64,000 bases of DNA, from positions 25,942,187-26,006,186 of the forward strand of contig OX578284.1 in assembly GCA_951217055.1 (NCBI GenBank). Direction: 5' to 3'. Position 1 is the stretch's first letter; every line of letters starts with the position of its first letter. A program made the translations under genes and the position numbers. Below, one piece after another: positions 37,059-48,020 of the stretch. This stretch comes from Gerris lacustris. Lineage: Eukaryota > Arthropoda > Insecta > Hemiptera > Gerridae. Under the pieces are notes generated by a model. That model did no database searches and was not told the DNA's origin. It worked only from the letters and a program-made list of their open reading frames with translations.

Positions 37059-37458
37059 GGACCCCGTTAATACGAACGAATACAGGTACAGTGTCGTCCG
37101 GATTAGTGGGATTTCCGGATTAGCGAGTTTTTGTAAAAAAACAACGTATAAACTTGTATGTTTAGGTACTGTATTTGTATTACCATAAGTATGGGTTAAT
37201 TAAATGTAGAGCATGAATATGTAATTACAGTAATACATAATTAAACGTATGAATATGAATGAACTAACACATGAACATTGAACATTTCGATCAGTTGGCA
37301 ACAGTTAGCGATACTGAACATAGGGTCAGCAAAAATAATCGTAAGAAGTGATTTGTACATAATATAATTATTGGTGTTGCGGGCTTGCTTTCTCCGTGTT
37401 GGATCGTCTGGATTCACCGAGGATTCCAGATTACCGCGCATACGGATTAACGGGGTCC
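37059..37458. mobile_element. TA-flanked 400-bp MITE, pogo-like
   Basis: Its ends are GGACCCCGTTAAT and the exact complement, with TA directly outside each (37057-37058, 37459-37460). The arms carry diverged subterminal copies of TCCGGATTA/CGGATTA words. ACCCCGTTAAT-CG ends are typical of pogo/Tigger-type MITEs. It is non-coding. Confidence 0.68.
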
Positions 37459-38639
37459 TATAAATATGGATTATTTGTCGAAGGTTGGCCCAATTTGATT
37501 CAGAATTAATCTCAACATTGCATACTGTTTCATTTCTCACATATGCTTTGAAATCGGTCTCATTTTTATTTTATATTCATATGAACGTTTTTCGTCTGAA
37601 TCATCATAGCTAACATCTAATAGATATAATGTAAAACAACATATATTTCTCTGTTACGCGAAGGTTAAATTTCCATATTTTCAATAACAGGATCGTTCTA
37701 AATTCGTAGAGTTTACTTCCTCGTTAAATTTGTCTCATATGCTTTCAACCAGAACAAATTGGAGAGTTATCTGTTTGTTTTCAACTAACCAAATATTCCG
37801 TTTTGAATAGTTTGAAATCCTTGAACCGTGAATAACAGGTAATAAATTTGGAATTTATTTAAAAGCTTAGCTTTTGAACTAACAATAAATATAAGAGATT
37901 ATTCAAAGAACATAATCTAATATAATCTCTTTACTGAAATTCCTTACTGAATGTTCTGTATAAAAGGATATTATAAATGTATTATATTAGGTATAACTAA
38001 ATTATTTATGACTAATAATATTTAACAAACTTATTCACTATTTAAAGAGAATTCTCAAAATTTATAAATGCATTATGTATTCTAATAATCTAAAAACTCT
38101 GTTCGATACTACTTTTGTAATAAACTATCTTATGTTACGGGTTTTTGTGGTTTAAAAGCTATTATTGAAAATTTTATTAACCTATAAACCGATGATATAA
38201 TGATATAACCTACCCACCACAACAGATTATTCTTTTTTCTACCAATTATTAGACATTAAGAACAACTCTAAGCGGTTTAGTTCAGTTACTACGTTATTGA
38301 ATACTCCAAAACCAACATCTTTGAAATAAGAACCCAAGGTTAACAAAATAAACTAATACAAAGTTAAACCCTACACCAATCTTTGCTCTTTTCTCAACAA
38401 TTAGATTTTTTCCCAGAGAAGTGCATTGTATTTCTTAATCTATTGTTTTGGACAAAACCTATCATTTGATTTTTTCAAGTTATTGTCTCATTTCCAATAA
38501 TGGTAAGTTTAGCAGAGTCGAGAATTGAACCCAGAATATTTAAAAACCTTTATTGTCTAATTGATTTAGTTTTCACCCCATTAGTTCAAATCTGTCACCA
38601 AAATTTGTGTTTTATTACTCGAATATAAGTATCAATTAT

Positions 38640-38860
38640 GCAAAATTTTAAGTGCGCAAGTAAATTAAATCTGGGGCTATCTGTTGCCTACTTTGACAAA
38701 CCATCCAAAATTTTAACAAATGAGATAAGTACTTTTACAAAAATATAGGTGTAAATAAATTTAGTTTGTGTGCGTGTAGAAGAGAAACCAATAGTTGAAG
38801 AAGGTTGATCTGTTATAGGACCAACCATGGGCTAAAGTTGGCCTTCAATGGCTTTAAAGT
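38640..38860 (-). repeat. Dispersed repeat family B, partial - copy
   Basis: + strand words CTTTGACAAACCATCC, AAATATAGGTGTAAATAAA and GGACCAACCATGGGCTAA match the - copy at 12270-12640. It is truncated. Confidence 0.5.
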
Positions 38861-39169
38861 TATTGTCCCATTTAATAGTTATTTATTTTGTTATCTCTTT
38901 TTCAATAGTTATTTATTTTTTTTTTTTAATCAAACAAACTACTATTGTGGTATTAGATTAAATTAAATTAAACTTTTATTTCGAACCTTAATAAATTTTA
39001 TTAAATTATATTTTATTATACACATAGCACCAATTTTTGTGTAATTTTATTCAACCAAATTTCCTTGTATATTTTAAAATGTTCACATTTTTATTTCCAC
39101 TACTTGTATTGACTTTAAAGATTAGTTTATTTTTGTTACCTCCCATTTGTCTTTTATATATTATACTAG

Positions 39170-39210
39170 CTAAAGTACCCGGCGTTACCCAAGGGGGGGG
39201 GGGGAGCGTT
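39170..39210 (-). repeat. Helitron-like terminal fragment
   Basis: ACTAGCTAAAGTACCCGGCG is, on the minus strand, a ...TTTAGCTAG|T end preceded by a GGGTAACGCCGGGT block. A 12-base G run follows. Only the end is recognisable. Confidence 0.3.
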
Positions 39211-39328
39211 GATGTTTGAAATATCATGTATACACAACAACATTAACTTTTCATGTAGGTCAGAATAAAACTGTAGATACATTTAAAAAAAAAAAAATGT
39301 ATTAGGTTGTGGTCCCCTCTTAGTATAT

Positions 39329-39850
39329 ATGCTGATAATTGTTGGGTCAAAACGGGGTAATAAGGTGTAGATGATTACTTTATAAAAATGGCTATATTTC
39401 GTCCCGAGAGGGACATCTTCAGGCCTGAATCAGAGGTAAATCTTTTTTTTAAACTAATCAATTATAACAAAATAACATTTACAATTAACAAAATGTGCAA
39501 TTACAAAATTCTAAGTGACATGTGGGACTACTAAGATAGGCACACTTATATCTCTAATTCCACAAAGTTATCCTATATTTATAAGATTATTTAAAGAACT
39601 TAACGAAAATTAGTTTTTATTATTCATATAAGTAACCTTAGCAATTTGCCTTATATATGCTGATGTGGTGTTCCAAAAAGGTAGTAAAATTAGATTATTT
39701 CATTTTTAAAAACAAAAATATGTCTGAAAATAAACTTCTAAGCCACATCAATAAAACATTTGTGGTGTATTGGGACGAAATATAGCCAATTTTATGAAGT
39801 AATCATCTACACCTTATTACCCCTTTTTGACCCTACACTTATCAGCATTT
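39329..39850. mobile_element. Fold-back element with 77-bp arms
   Basis: 39329-39405 and 39771-39850 are inverted repeats (GGTAATAAGGTGTAGATGAT and its complement near 39805-39825). The left arm continues into the YUGANRAU-stem-GAAA module at 39397-39422. The right arm keeps only the GGGACGAAA half. It is non-coding. Confidence 0.75.
39397..39422 (-). other. Hairpin module, hammerhead-like core
   Basis: As minus-strand RNA it reads CUGAAGA, U, stem GUCCC-UCUC-GGGAC, then GAAA. The stem sequence is unrelated to the 34 kb copies but paired equally well. Confidence 0.45.
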
Positions 39851-40279
39851 TAAAAAACTTTTAATACAATGAGGAAAAAGGAATATAGGTATATTTTAAT
39901 TTTTTTCCTCATTGTATAAAAATTGATTAATTATAAATACCGAACAGTCCCTTGTGCTTTCATTTCTTTTTTTTTAATCAGAATGACTTCTTTCTACGAA
40001 TTCTTTCACGTAACCATTTCTATTGAAAAAAGGTTAAAATTAATCAATGGAATCTGTGAAGTTTAAATTACTTTGAAAATTGAATTTATTTCTGCGTACC
40101 ATTACTTTTATTTTGCGTATTCAAAAAATAACTTTGAAACAATGCATTTAGTGTTAAAGCATTAATCATATGAATAATGATTGTTTGAAGTTAAAAAAAA
40201 AAAAAAATCCACGAGTGAATCAAATGTTCTTTATGTATGCATGCCAATACTTTTTTGATTAATTATATGTCAATATATT

Positions 40280-40403
<124 letters not shown>

Positions 40404-41130
40404 GGTCCAAAAGTCTCCCCCCCCCCCTCTTAACTTTTGAACGGTTTAGATAAATTAATGAAACTTGGGGGATGTTTGACAGTTAAGTCTAACGAACATT
40501 TTGAACCATTTTCCAAAACTTTGGCATTTTTTGCAGAGTTATATCCTAATTTGACTGGACTAAATAGAGATATTAGCGAAAACTCCAATTTTCTCCTCAT
40601 TCGAGCCTGATTTGCTGATTCGCCAAGATTCGCGGCTGTGGTACATAACCTTCCTATTATCTTGGGAACCGTGTTGTTTTAATATTGTTCAAAGAAGACC
40701 CTTCGATTCGCTTTTTTTACATTTTAGACCTTAAATTGTTTGTGGAACTCGGTATTATTGTAGCGTTATTCTTCAGTTCAAACGGCGGGTATTTACAAAA
40801 ACGGTTGGTCTAACAAAAAACCTATAAGAATACTTTTTTGTTCAGAATTTCCTCCCCTTTAATTTCTCTTTAGAGTATCAAATACATAAAGTCAATAGGG
40901 AAGGAGATATAAGCGAAAAACTGAATTTTTGACTCATCTGAGCCTAATAACTCGTGAAGCTCAAGGTCAAATCAAGGGTACTTTTCGGATGTTGTTTGAA
41001 AACACTAAATAAAAGTGTAAACAAAAGTTCAGCTCACTTTGAATTATTCCGAAAGTTGGTCATTAATTTGTCTAATTTGACTGGGCTAGTAATTTGACAT
41101 GTATGTAATTCAATAAATTCTGCTGTTTAG

Positions 41131-41162
41131 GCTTGAAAATGGCCGGGAAGGCCGAAACGTCG
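41131..41162 (+). other. Hairpin module, hammerhead-like core (variant)
   Basis: It reads UUGAAAA, U, stem GGCC-GGGAA-GGCC, GAAAC. Downstream ACGU (41157-41160) can pair with ACGU at about 41169-41172, followed by A. That is the expected position of hammerhead stem III and cleavage triplet. The G-to-A change in the first core strand would be damaging for a hammerhead. Confidence 0.4.
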
Positions 41163-41661
41163 CCGAATACGTAATGTAGTTACACTTCTCTAATTTTTCT
41201 ATACCCTGAAGGATCCATCACGATTATGAACGGTTTACTAGTATTTAAATAAATTGTAAACATTTGTGTAGGAGAAAGTGTTTAAAACTAGCAAGAGAGA
41301 ACTATCACACCTATGAAATTGAAAAACTTATCCTATGTACAAATACAACTGTAGGCAACAAATTGACAACTTTTTTCAACTTGTCCAGAAACATGTGATC
41401 AATATTTTTACGTGTGTTGACGACATTAGCAAATTGAGTGTAGAAGTACCGGTACGAAAAACACAAAAACAAGACTATTAAGAATTTAAATCCAATAATA
41501 TCTAATTTAATTATAATATCTAATTCAATTAAATATTTCTCACTCGTATTATTAAAAAATGTTTTGTGCACAAACAATTTCATTGTGTAAGAAAAAGTTG
41601 AATATACACAAAAAACTGTGTGTTAAACAAGGTAAGAGGGAAAATAAGAATGAATAAACTA

Positions 41662-41935
41662 CGAGGGCCGTTCGGAATGTAACCTCCGATTGGCCGGGGA
41701 GTAGCGGCGCCATTGTTGCACTTACGTACGCGGCAGGTCAGTCGGTAAATCTGCATCATGGTCGCAGATCACCGTGGTCGAGTGAAGGTCGTACGAGATT
41801 TCAAGATACTATATAAAAACCAAACTAGCGTACTTAGCGTGTATAGCATCTTGAAATGTGCGCTGCAATTAAAACCCCCGCCAAATGCGAAGTATTTTGC
41901 GGTCAATTTTCGAAGAAACTAGACTTTTCATTGAT
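41662..41935 (+). pseudogene. Mariner-like transposon remnant, 5' end only
   Basis: It opens with CGAGGGCCGTTCGGAATGTA just after a TA, a mariner-family terminal repeat. At 41855-41900 the + strand reads MCAAIKTPAKCEV, a conserved N-terminal mariner transposase peptide, which then runs out of homology. The rest of the transposase and the 3' terminus are missing. Confidence 0.55.
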
Positions 41936-42533
41936 AAACTATTCTATTGCGCATGTAAAAAAATAATTCAACCCTTCTATCTACTTATACTACTCTGTAT
42001 TGTTAAATGAACAATAGCAAGAACGAATGTTATACTGTGTATTTTCTCCAACCTTGAACTTGAATAGAAAGAGGATCCTTATTCTCCAGTGATGGTTACC
42101 ATACCTTCCATTTTCTGTCTAATTACTGTTCTATTTCCGATGCTCTTTTTACCCCTTTGTATTTTAAGGTTCTCTACAATGAAGTGCGGACCAAACCTTA
42201 ACGGGGTCCAAAGCATTGTCTTTCGTAAAAGATCGAGCTCCACAACATTGTTCCGTGCCTGAAACAAAGCCTGCGTGATGAAAAAACTTTTAATCTATTG
42301 TTCGTCTGTTATTTGTGAAATTTAGTGTTGGGGATGCAGGAAATCATTTTTATATTAACACAAACATATATTGAATTAATAATCAATATAATTTCCACTG
42401 TTGCTTTTAAAACATTGCTTATAAACACTTATTATTATGTTATTGACAGTAGTTCTAGAAAGTAAGTTATAAAGAATGCTCTTGGAGTCCACAATTAAAC
42501 TCCAGAAAATAAATTGCTAATCTACGCTAAAGC

Positions 42534-42769
42534 TTAGTCCACACCAGGACTCAATGTTGTGCGTCTTTGTAGCGGAGCTGAATCCGCGCTGCTGCGATTC
42601 AGAGCCGCAACATGTACCCTTGTCCTTGGAGTGCATTGCAGGGTTACTTGATACATGATTTTGAGTCTGCAATAGTCCACTCCGGGACTCAATGTTGTGA
42701 GTCTTTATTGCGGGCTAGATCGCAGCAGCGCCAATTTAGCCCTGCAACGTAGAGTCCCAGTGTGGACTA
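42534..42769. mobile_element. 236-bp MITE with TTAGTCCACAC ends
   Basis: TTAGTCCACACCAGGACTC and its near-complement face each other, and the element contains extra internal GTCCAC..GGGACTCAATGTTG copies. AGC flanks both sides (42531-42533, 42770-42772), a possible 3-bp duplication. It is GC-richer than its surroundings. It is non-coding. Confidence 0.68.
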
Positions 42770-44325
42770 AGCACGCAAACTCTTTTTCTACTCATCAAAT
42801 CCTTTTTAACATTGTATAATATGCCTTGCAGATTAAAGTTTTTTTAAGTGGTCCACCATCTTGAAAATATAAGTGTGAAATTTGCCATAAGTATACAGTT
42901 GTCACCAATGCAAAAAAACACCTGTGTGCCGAATTTCGTTTATTCAAATCGGTTAATTAGTAGGCTAGTTATCGTTAGACAAACACATAATCAAGTATAC
43001 TTCAAATTTCCTAAGTCCCTGTATTAAAGAACTTATTTACGCTCTTTTAATTAGTTCACTATTTTTAATCGGACGATGTTCATTTGAGTGTTAGGTTTTT
43101 TTTATCAAAGAGAAGTAGAGTAAGGCCGCTCCCTGACTTGTCGGTACGATATCGGTGCGGTATCGATAAGCTCGTACGCCGATTCGGTACAGATTCTTTA
43201 CCGAGTGCCTATAATCTTAATGAGTCCACCCTGAGTGCTTTACCTCTCCTGTTTTTACTGCTTGTTCTTACCGACTCTCGGTATACCGATGATAGAGGCG
43301 CTCGGTAAATCTGGTCAGTATAGTTGCGCGACTTTTTACTCTATCTTATCTTAAAACACTCCATCTTAGTGAAAAAAACTTTTGACTAACATTTTTAAAC
43401 GATTATCTATGTGTTTGTGGTCCAATTAATATATAAGTGGTAAGAGTTAGACAACTAGAATTGCTTTAGTATGTGAATCGTAAATCAAGAACAATGACAT
43501 TTCAAAGATTTAAAATACTTTACTGAAGTCTATTATTTCATTTACTTGAATTTGAAAAGCTGGAGAGATGGTTTAACGTTGTATAAGAAGTACCCGGGCT
43601 CGAGAGATGTAGACTTAGATGTATGCTCTAGTTTTGGAAGCTTTAATTATCCGTTGATAATTAGGGGAACTTGAGCTTCATGTTGAACACCACATATTGT
43701 TGAAGTTTCCTCAAGCGATATAACTCCTCAATTTGCATGCACTGTTAGATACACGAAAGTCGGTCGCTCGTAAAGGAGACCAATTAGCCTTTCTATCAAT
43801 AAAGTTAAACAGCATTGAGCAAAGTCACAAATGGTGACCACATAAATATCTTGGTTCAATTCCGATTCCTCCGTTCATTGTTCATCTAGCATCGCCTTTT
43901 AAAAGTGTAGCTGGTCCATGTGAAGTGGTGAATAACTAGTTCCATACGTAAATTGTAAAGGCGCATATACACCAAACGGTTCGCGAGCAGCTTGGTCCGA
44001 CCATTAAAATGGGGATTATGATATTTGATGTTCATGAACCGATTGTGTCGAACTACCTTCAGTTTCTGACGAGCAAAAAGGATTTCTGTTCGCAGATTGG
44101 TAGGTGTTCGAGTGTGGTTCTTTGGTTTTTCATTTCCTCTTGAAGCTTCAGGCTCCATTGTCGATTTTATTTGGTGGCTATTGATTTCGTTCCATTGTTT
44201 ATTATAATAATTATGGAGTTTTCAGTTGAAAATGACTCTTGGTTTCTCATATTCTATTTATTTACAATATTCTATAATATTCTTTAAAATTCTAATGATT
44301 GTTTTAAAAAAAATAAATAAAAAAA

Positions 44326-44347
44326 TACATACATACATACATACATA
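44326..44347. repeat. (CATA)n microsatellite
   Basis: Five CATA units in an AT-rich stretch. Confidence 0.85.
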
Positions 44348-44944
44348 AAACTAGTATTTATATTTGTAATTAATATTAATTTGGGCTACGTCCCCCATCA
44401 TTATTACATTATTATTATACTTACTTTTTAGAGTGATTTATGTATTGGCTTTACCTTTACTTAATTATGTTTACGATTTATGACCATTAAGGAATTAAAA
44501 AATAGGTGTAATTATTATGAAAAATTACTGCTGGTGGTTTTAATTAATCTAAATGAATTTTAATAAAAAAAAAAAATTGTGATGACAATATTGTTGTGTT
44601 ACTTTCTACTAACCTCTCTAGCCATAACTATGAAGTGGTACCACAAAATCCCAGTCAAAACCATTAATTATTAATTAATCTTAAGGTAAAATACATAGAT
44701 TATAAGCCAATAAAGCTTGATCGGATATCCAAACTTAGTGTATCTTTGATTAAGCAATTATCAGCAAATTCCCAAAAGATTAGATTCGGAATTTGGAGTA
44801 AATAAAATATTAATCTTGTAGAGAATTATAGATGAAGAATAAATTAGTCCATATTCTAACCTTTAGTTTTAAATTAAATCAATAAATCAGGGGATGGAGT
44901 TTTAGTTAAAAATACTTTAGTATCCGTTAATTTTCAGTTTATGA

Positions 44945-45117
44945 AGCCGGGGATACACTTGAGCATTCGCCTCGAATGACCATGCGTTTCTGTTCGGCTC
45001 GTGCTCTCCATATCTAAGCAAAACGGGGCGAATGCGTGCTCATTCGGAGGCGAACGCATGCTCATCGGGGGCGAATGCATGCTTATTCGGGGCGAATGCT
45101 CTAGTTTATCCCCGCCT
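44945..45117. mobile_element. 173-bp Harbinger-like MITE with internal 22-bp repeats
   Basis: Its ends AGCCGGGGATACACTTGAGC and AGGCGGGGATAAACTAGAGC are inverted. The flanks TGA/TAA would be a worn 3-bp duplication. The centre is four tandem units of about 22 bp built on GGCGAATGC-TGCTCATTCGG. Confidence 0.65.
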
Positions 45118-45638
45118 TAACTCTCAGTTTATTTTTCCCAAAGCCCTCCCACACGGTCAATATGATTGAAGCAGTATAGATTTTGTTCTTGAGATACTGA
45201 AAATATAATATTTACATTTGTGACCCCTCTACCAAATATTGCTTCAATGACATTGACCACGTGAGGTAGGTCTAATAGAAAACCTAAAACTAAACTCATA
45301 CAATATAATTGAATACTATATGCAACAAGAAACAAAACTTCCCATCTAGTATTAACATCTGATTACTGATTTATACATATTTTCTGTAGTGCGTTTTCAC
45401 TTCACTTCACGACTATATGATTTTTGAGTAGGTGAATACAAAATAAATATGTTTATACAGTTATGTACCCGTTATCCGGATATTACGGCTTCATATCCTG
45501 TATATTCATTCTTTACCATCATGGTCTGACGAATGTTTATTTTTTTCTGAGAAATAAATAAAAGGGAAAAATTAGTTTTACACACTTCCTATATAATGAC
45601 TTGTAAAATCAGGATTACTTAATAGTATATTATGTTAC

Positions 45639-46143
45639 TAGGCTGTGAAGTGAGTTTTTTCTTTACCGCGGCAATTACATTTACTGTCGAGCGAAGCGAG
45701 ACAGTAAATATTGCCAAGGTAAAGAAAAAACACTTCACAGTCACGTAGCATATGCTATTTTTTCCGAGGTAGCAGACAATGAAAAAACATTAAATATTAA
45801 TCACTAATCAATATATAATAATAACAAATATTAGTACATACTTAATACTTAAAATAAGAAACCTTAAAAAGAGGTTACACTATAAGAAAAGATAAATAAA
45901 ACGCATTGACATCTAGCATCTAGCGGATTTTAATCGTACTAGAAGCATTTCTACAAAGACTGCAGTGGTACTAACGGAAGTTTTGACAACTACCCGCCGG
46001 AAAATAAAAATCTTTTAGTTCCTAGGACCTAAAAGATTTTTTCTTTACAGCTAGGAGTAATGAAAAGATTTTTTAAGTCCACGTAATGAAAAAATGGATT
46101 TTAGCTATGTTTTTAGGCTCTAAAGTTACTATTTCACAGCCTA
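45639..46143. mobile_element. 505-bp inverted-repeat element with a 50-bp hairpin at its left end
   Basis: TAGGCTGTGAA at 45639 is matched by its exact complement at 46133-46143. Inside the left end, 45644-45740 folds into a nearly perfect hairpin. Its stem contains GTTTTTTCTTTACC and TTTACTGTC, and its apex is GAGCGAAGCGAG. It is non-coding. I cannot assign the superfamily. Confidence 0.6.
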
Positions 46144-46442
46144 CCACGGAAAAAATAAATTTACGAATGTTTACATATGACCAGCATTAAAATTTTATAT
46201 ATAAATCCTCGTGCATTGCCTTTTGTTTGTTTAAATTTTATTCTTCTTATTCCGCAGAGGAGCCAAGGCTTTCTCTGGAGCTCTCTAAAATATTTTGTTT
46301 GGTACTTTATTCTTAATCTTACCCGCACTTTATTTTCATTTTTTTATTTTCTCTTCCATTTGCCAGTCTTCCTTGACTATTGGTCTTCCTCGCCATCAGG
46401 AGATGGCAAGCCTTCTGAGCTCATTTAATATGTTTTCATTTA

Positions 46443-47075
46443 CTACCTCTTATCCACTCCTGGAATCCTGTTACCAAATTAATTTTCTTGCAATAGGAAA
46501 CCAGGAATTCAATAGGTCTCACTAAATGTATTATCTTTTTCTACCTATTATTCATTGATATATTCCTCATACTAAATATTCATTTTGTTACGTAAAATTA
46601 GTTTTGTTAAATAAAGAAACTAGGAACACACAGAAACTAACTTAATATATTTTCTTTGTCTACCTCTTATGCATTACTGTTTTCCTCGAACCAAATATTT
46701 ACATCGTTACGTAAAATTGGTTTTGTCGTATTAGGAAACTAGAAACTCATAGAAGTTTACTCAATATTTTCTTTTGTTTTACATCTCACCTATTCCTTTA
46801 ATCCTGATGCTAATTTACATTTTAACGTAAAAATAAGTTTGCTTTATTAGAAAACTAGGAACCAACTTGAGTTAATTTAATATACTTTATTCTTCTAGCT
46901 CTTGTCCATTCATGTATTCCTAATACAAAACATGAATTTTTAATGTGAAATGAGTTTGATACCAACTATTCACTTTTAACGTAAATCTTAAAATGGGTTT
47001 TCTGTATTAGAAAGCTAGAAGCAAGAAGGAGCTCACTTAAAATGAATCTTTTACTACCTCTTATCCTGTATTCTG
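46443..47075. repeat. Decayed tandem array, about 118-bp period
   Basis: Diverged units start with CTACCTCTTAT-like words at 46443, 46541, 46660, 46781, 46895 and 47054. Each also contains a TTACGTAAAATTGGTTTTG-like block and a GAAACTAGGAA block in the same order. Spacing varies (98, 119, 121, 114, 159). This is an old satellite-like array or degenerated repeat. Confidence 0.7.
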
Positions 47076-47084
47076 TATTGTACC

Positions 47085-48020
47085 TAGATTATTCCTGGTA
47101 GGTAATGCAAACTCAAATATAGGTCGGACAAGACTCTTGTTTAGGCACACAAAAAAGTCAACAGATAGACCACGAGAAATATAACTAATGAACCCAAGGA
47201 ATCAAAGAAAAAAAACTATTAATAAGTAACTCAATAAGACTATCGAAGATAAGCTTAGAGTCTATTACACCAAGATCACGTACAGCGTACAGGTGAAACA
47301 TAAGATAAAGGATTATTGTACAAAGAGTATTGGAAATTAAAAGAATTTAAGGATCAGATAGAGGAGATTATATCGGATTTATCACAGTTAAGAGCTAGAT
47401 GATTTTCAGTGGCCCACCGGCTGACAGCATTAACATTATATTGTAGCTCGATACAAGATTCAGGTCTAGTGATCAGCTTCTAGATCTTAAGATCGTTAGC
47501 GAAGGTACCATGATAAAAGTAAGAACAAAACTAACATCCATCATAAAGCTTAAATGCCGAGGACTTATTCTTAAACTTTGATGTACGTCTAAAGTGGTAA
47601 GAAAGGGAGAGGAAAAGAATGTTAGAAATTTTGACACAGTATTCACGATAAGAGAGATAACTAAAGCAAAAGTAAATGAGATCTGGATGGAATCCTTGAA
47701 AACAGAGTTTATTTAGCAGAAAGCCGTGGTCTACTATATTGAATAAGGTACTTCTTTAGATTGTTACTCCCCTATGTTGTTTTGAATGAAAATGACTTTG
47801 AATAAATAATTATTAAGAAAATGGGATGTTTAGTCCAATGTACTCTGGGACAAAGGAATATCCTACTTCTGTTTTTATAAGGGTAGTAACAGTCTAAAGA
47901 AGATCATTCTGTACACCTTCTTTAGATTGTTACTCCCCTCTGTTTTTTTATAAGAGAAGTAACAATCTAAAGAAGTGCCTCGAAGGCCTTACTGAGATCA
48001 AAGTAAATTACCTACCGAGA
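47085..48020 (-). pseudogene. Non-LTR retrotransposon reverse transcriptase, broken, with nested MITE
   Basis: On the minus strand, fragments of a jockey/CR1-type reverse transcriptase appear in the right order. VIYFDLSKAFE lies at about 48015-47980. A 226-bp insertion follows (47975-47750). Then LFNIVDHGFLLNKL comes from about 47747. FANDLKI with ENHLALNCDKSDIISS, which is the A/FxDD region, and its trailing segment follow at 47480-47370. LGFISYISRGLSVDFFV and SLVRPIFEFA come near 47205-47110. The catalytic FADD reads FAND. Stops and frameshifts separate the pieces, so it is dead. The endonuclease and ORF1 are not seen. Confidence 0.75.
47750..47975. mobile_element. MITE nested in the dead reverse transcriptase
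   Basis: ACTTCTTTAGATTGTTACT and its exact complement bound the insertion. Further inverted copies of the same terminus lie inside (about 47882-47902 and 47920-47940), so the right half also forms its own hairpin. The reverse transcriptase reads through if it is removed. Confidence 0.7.
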
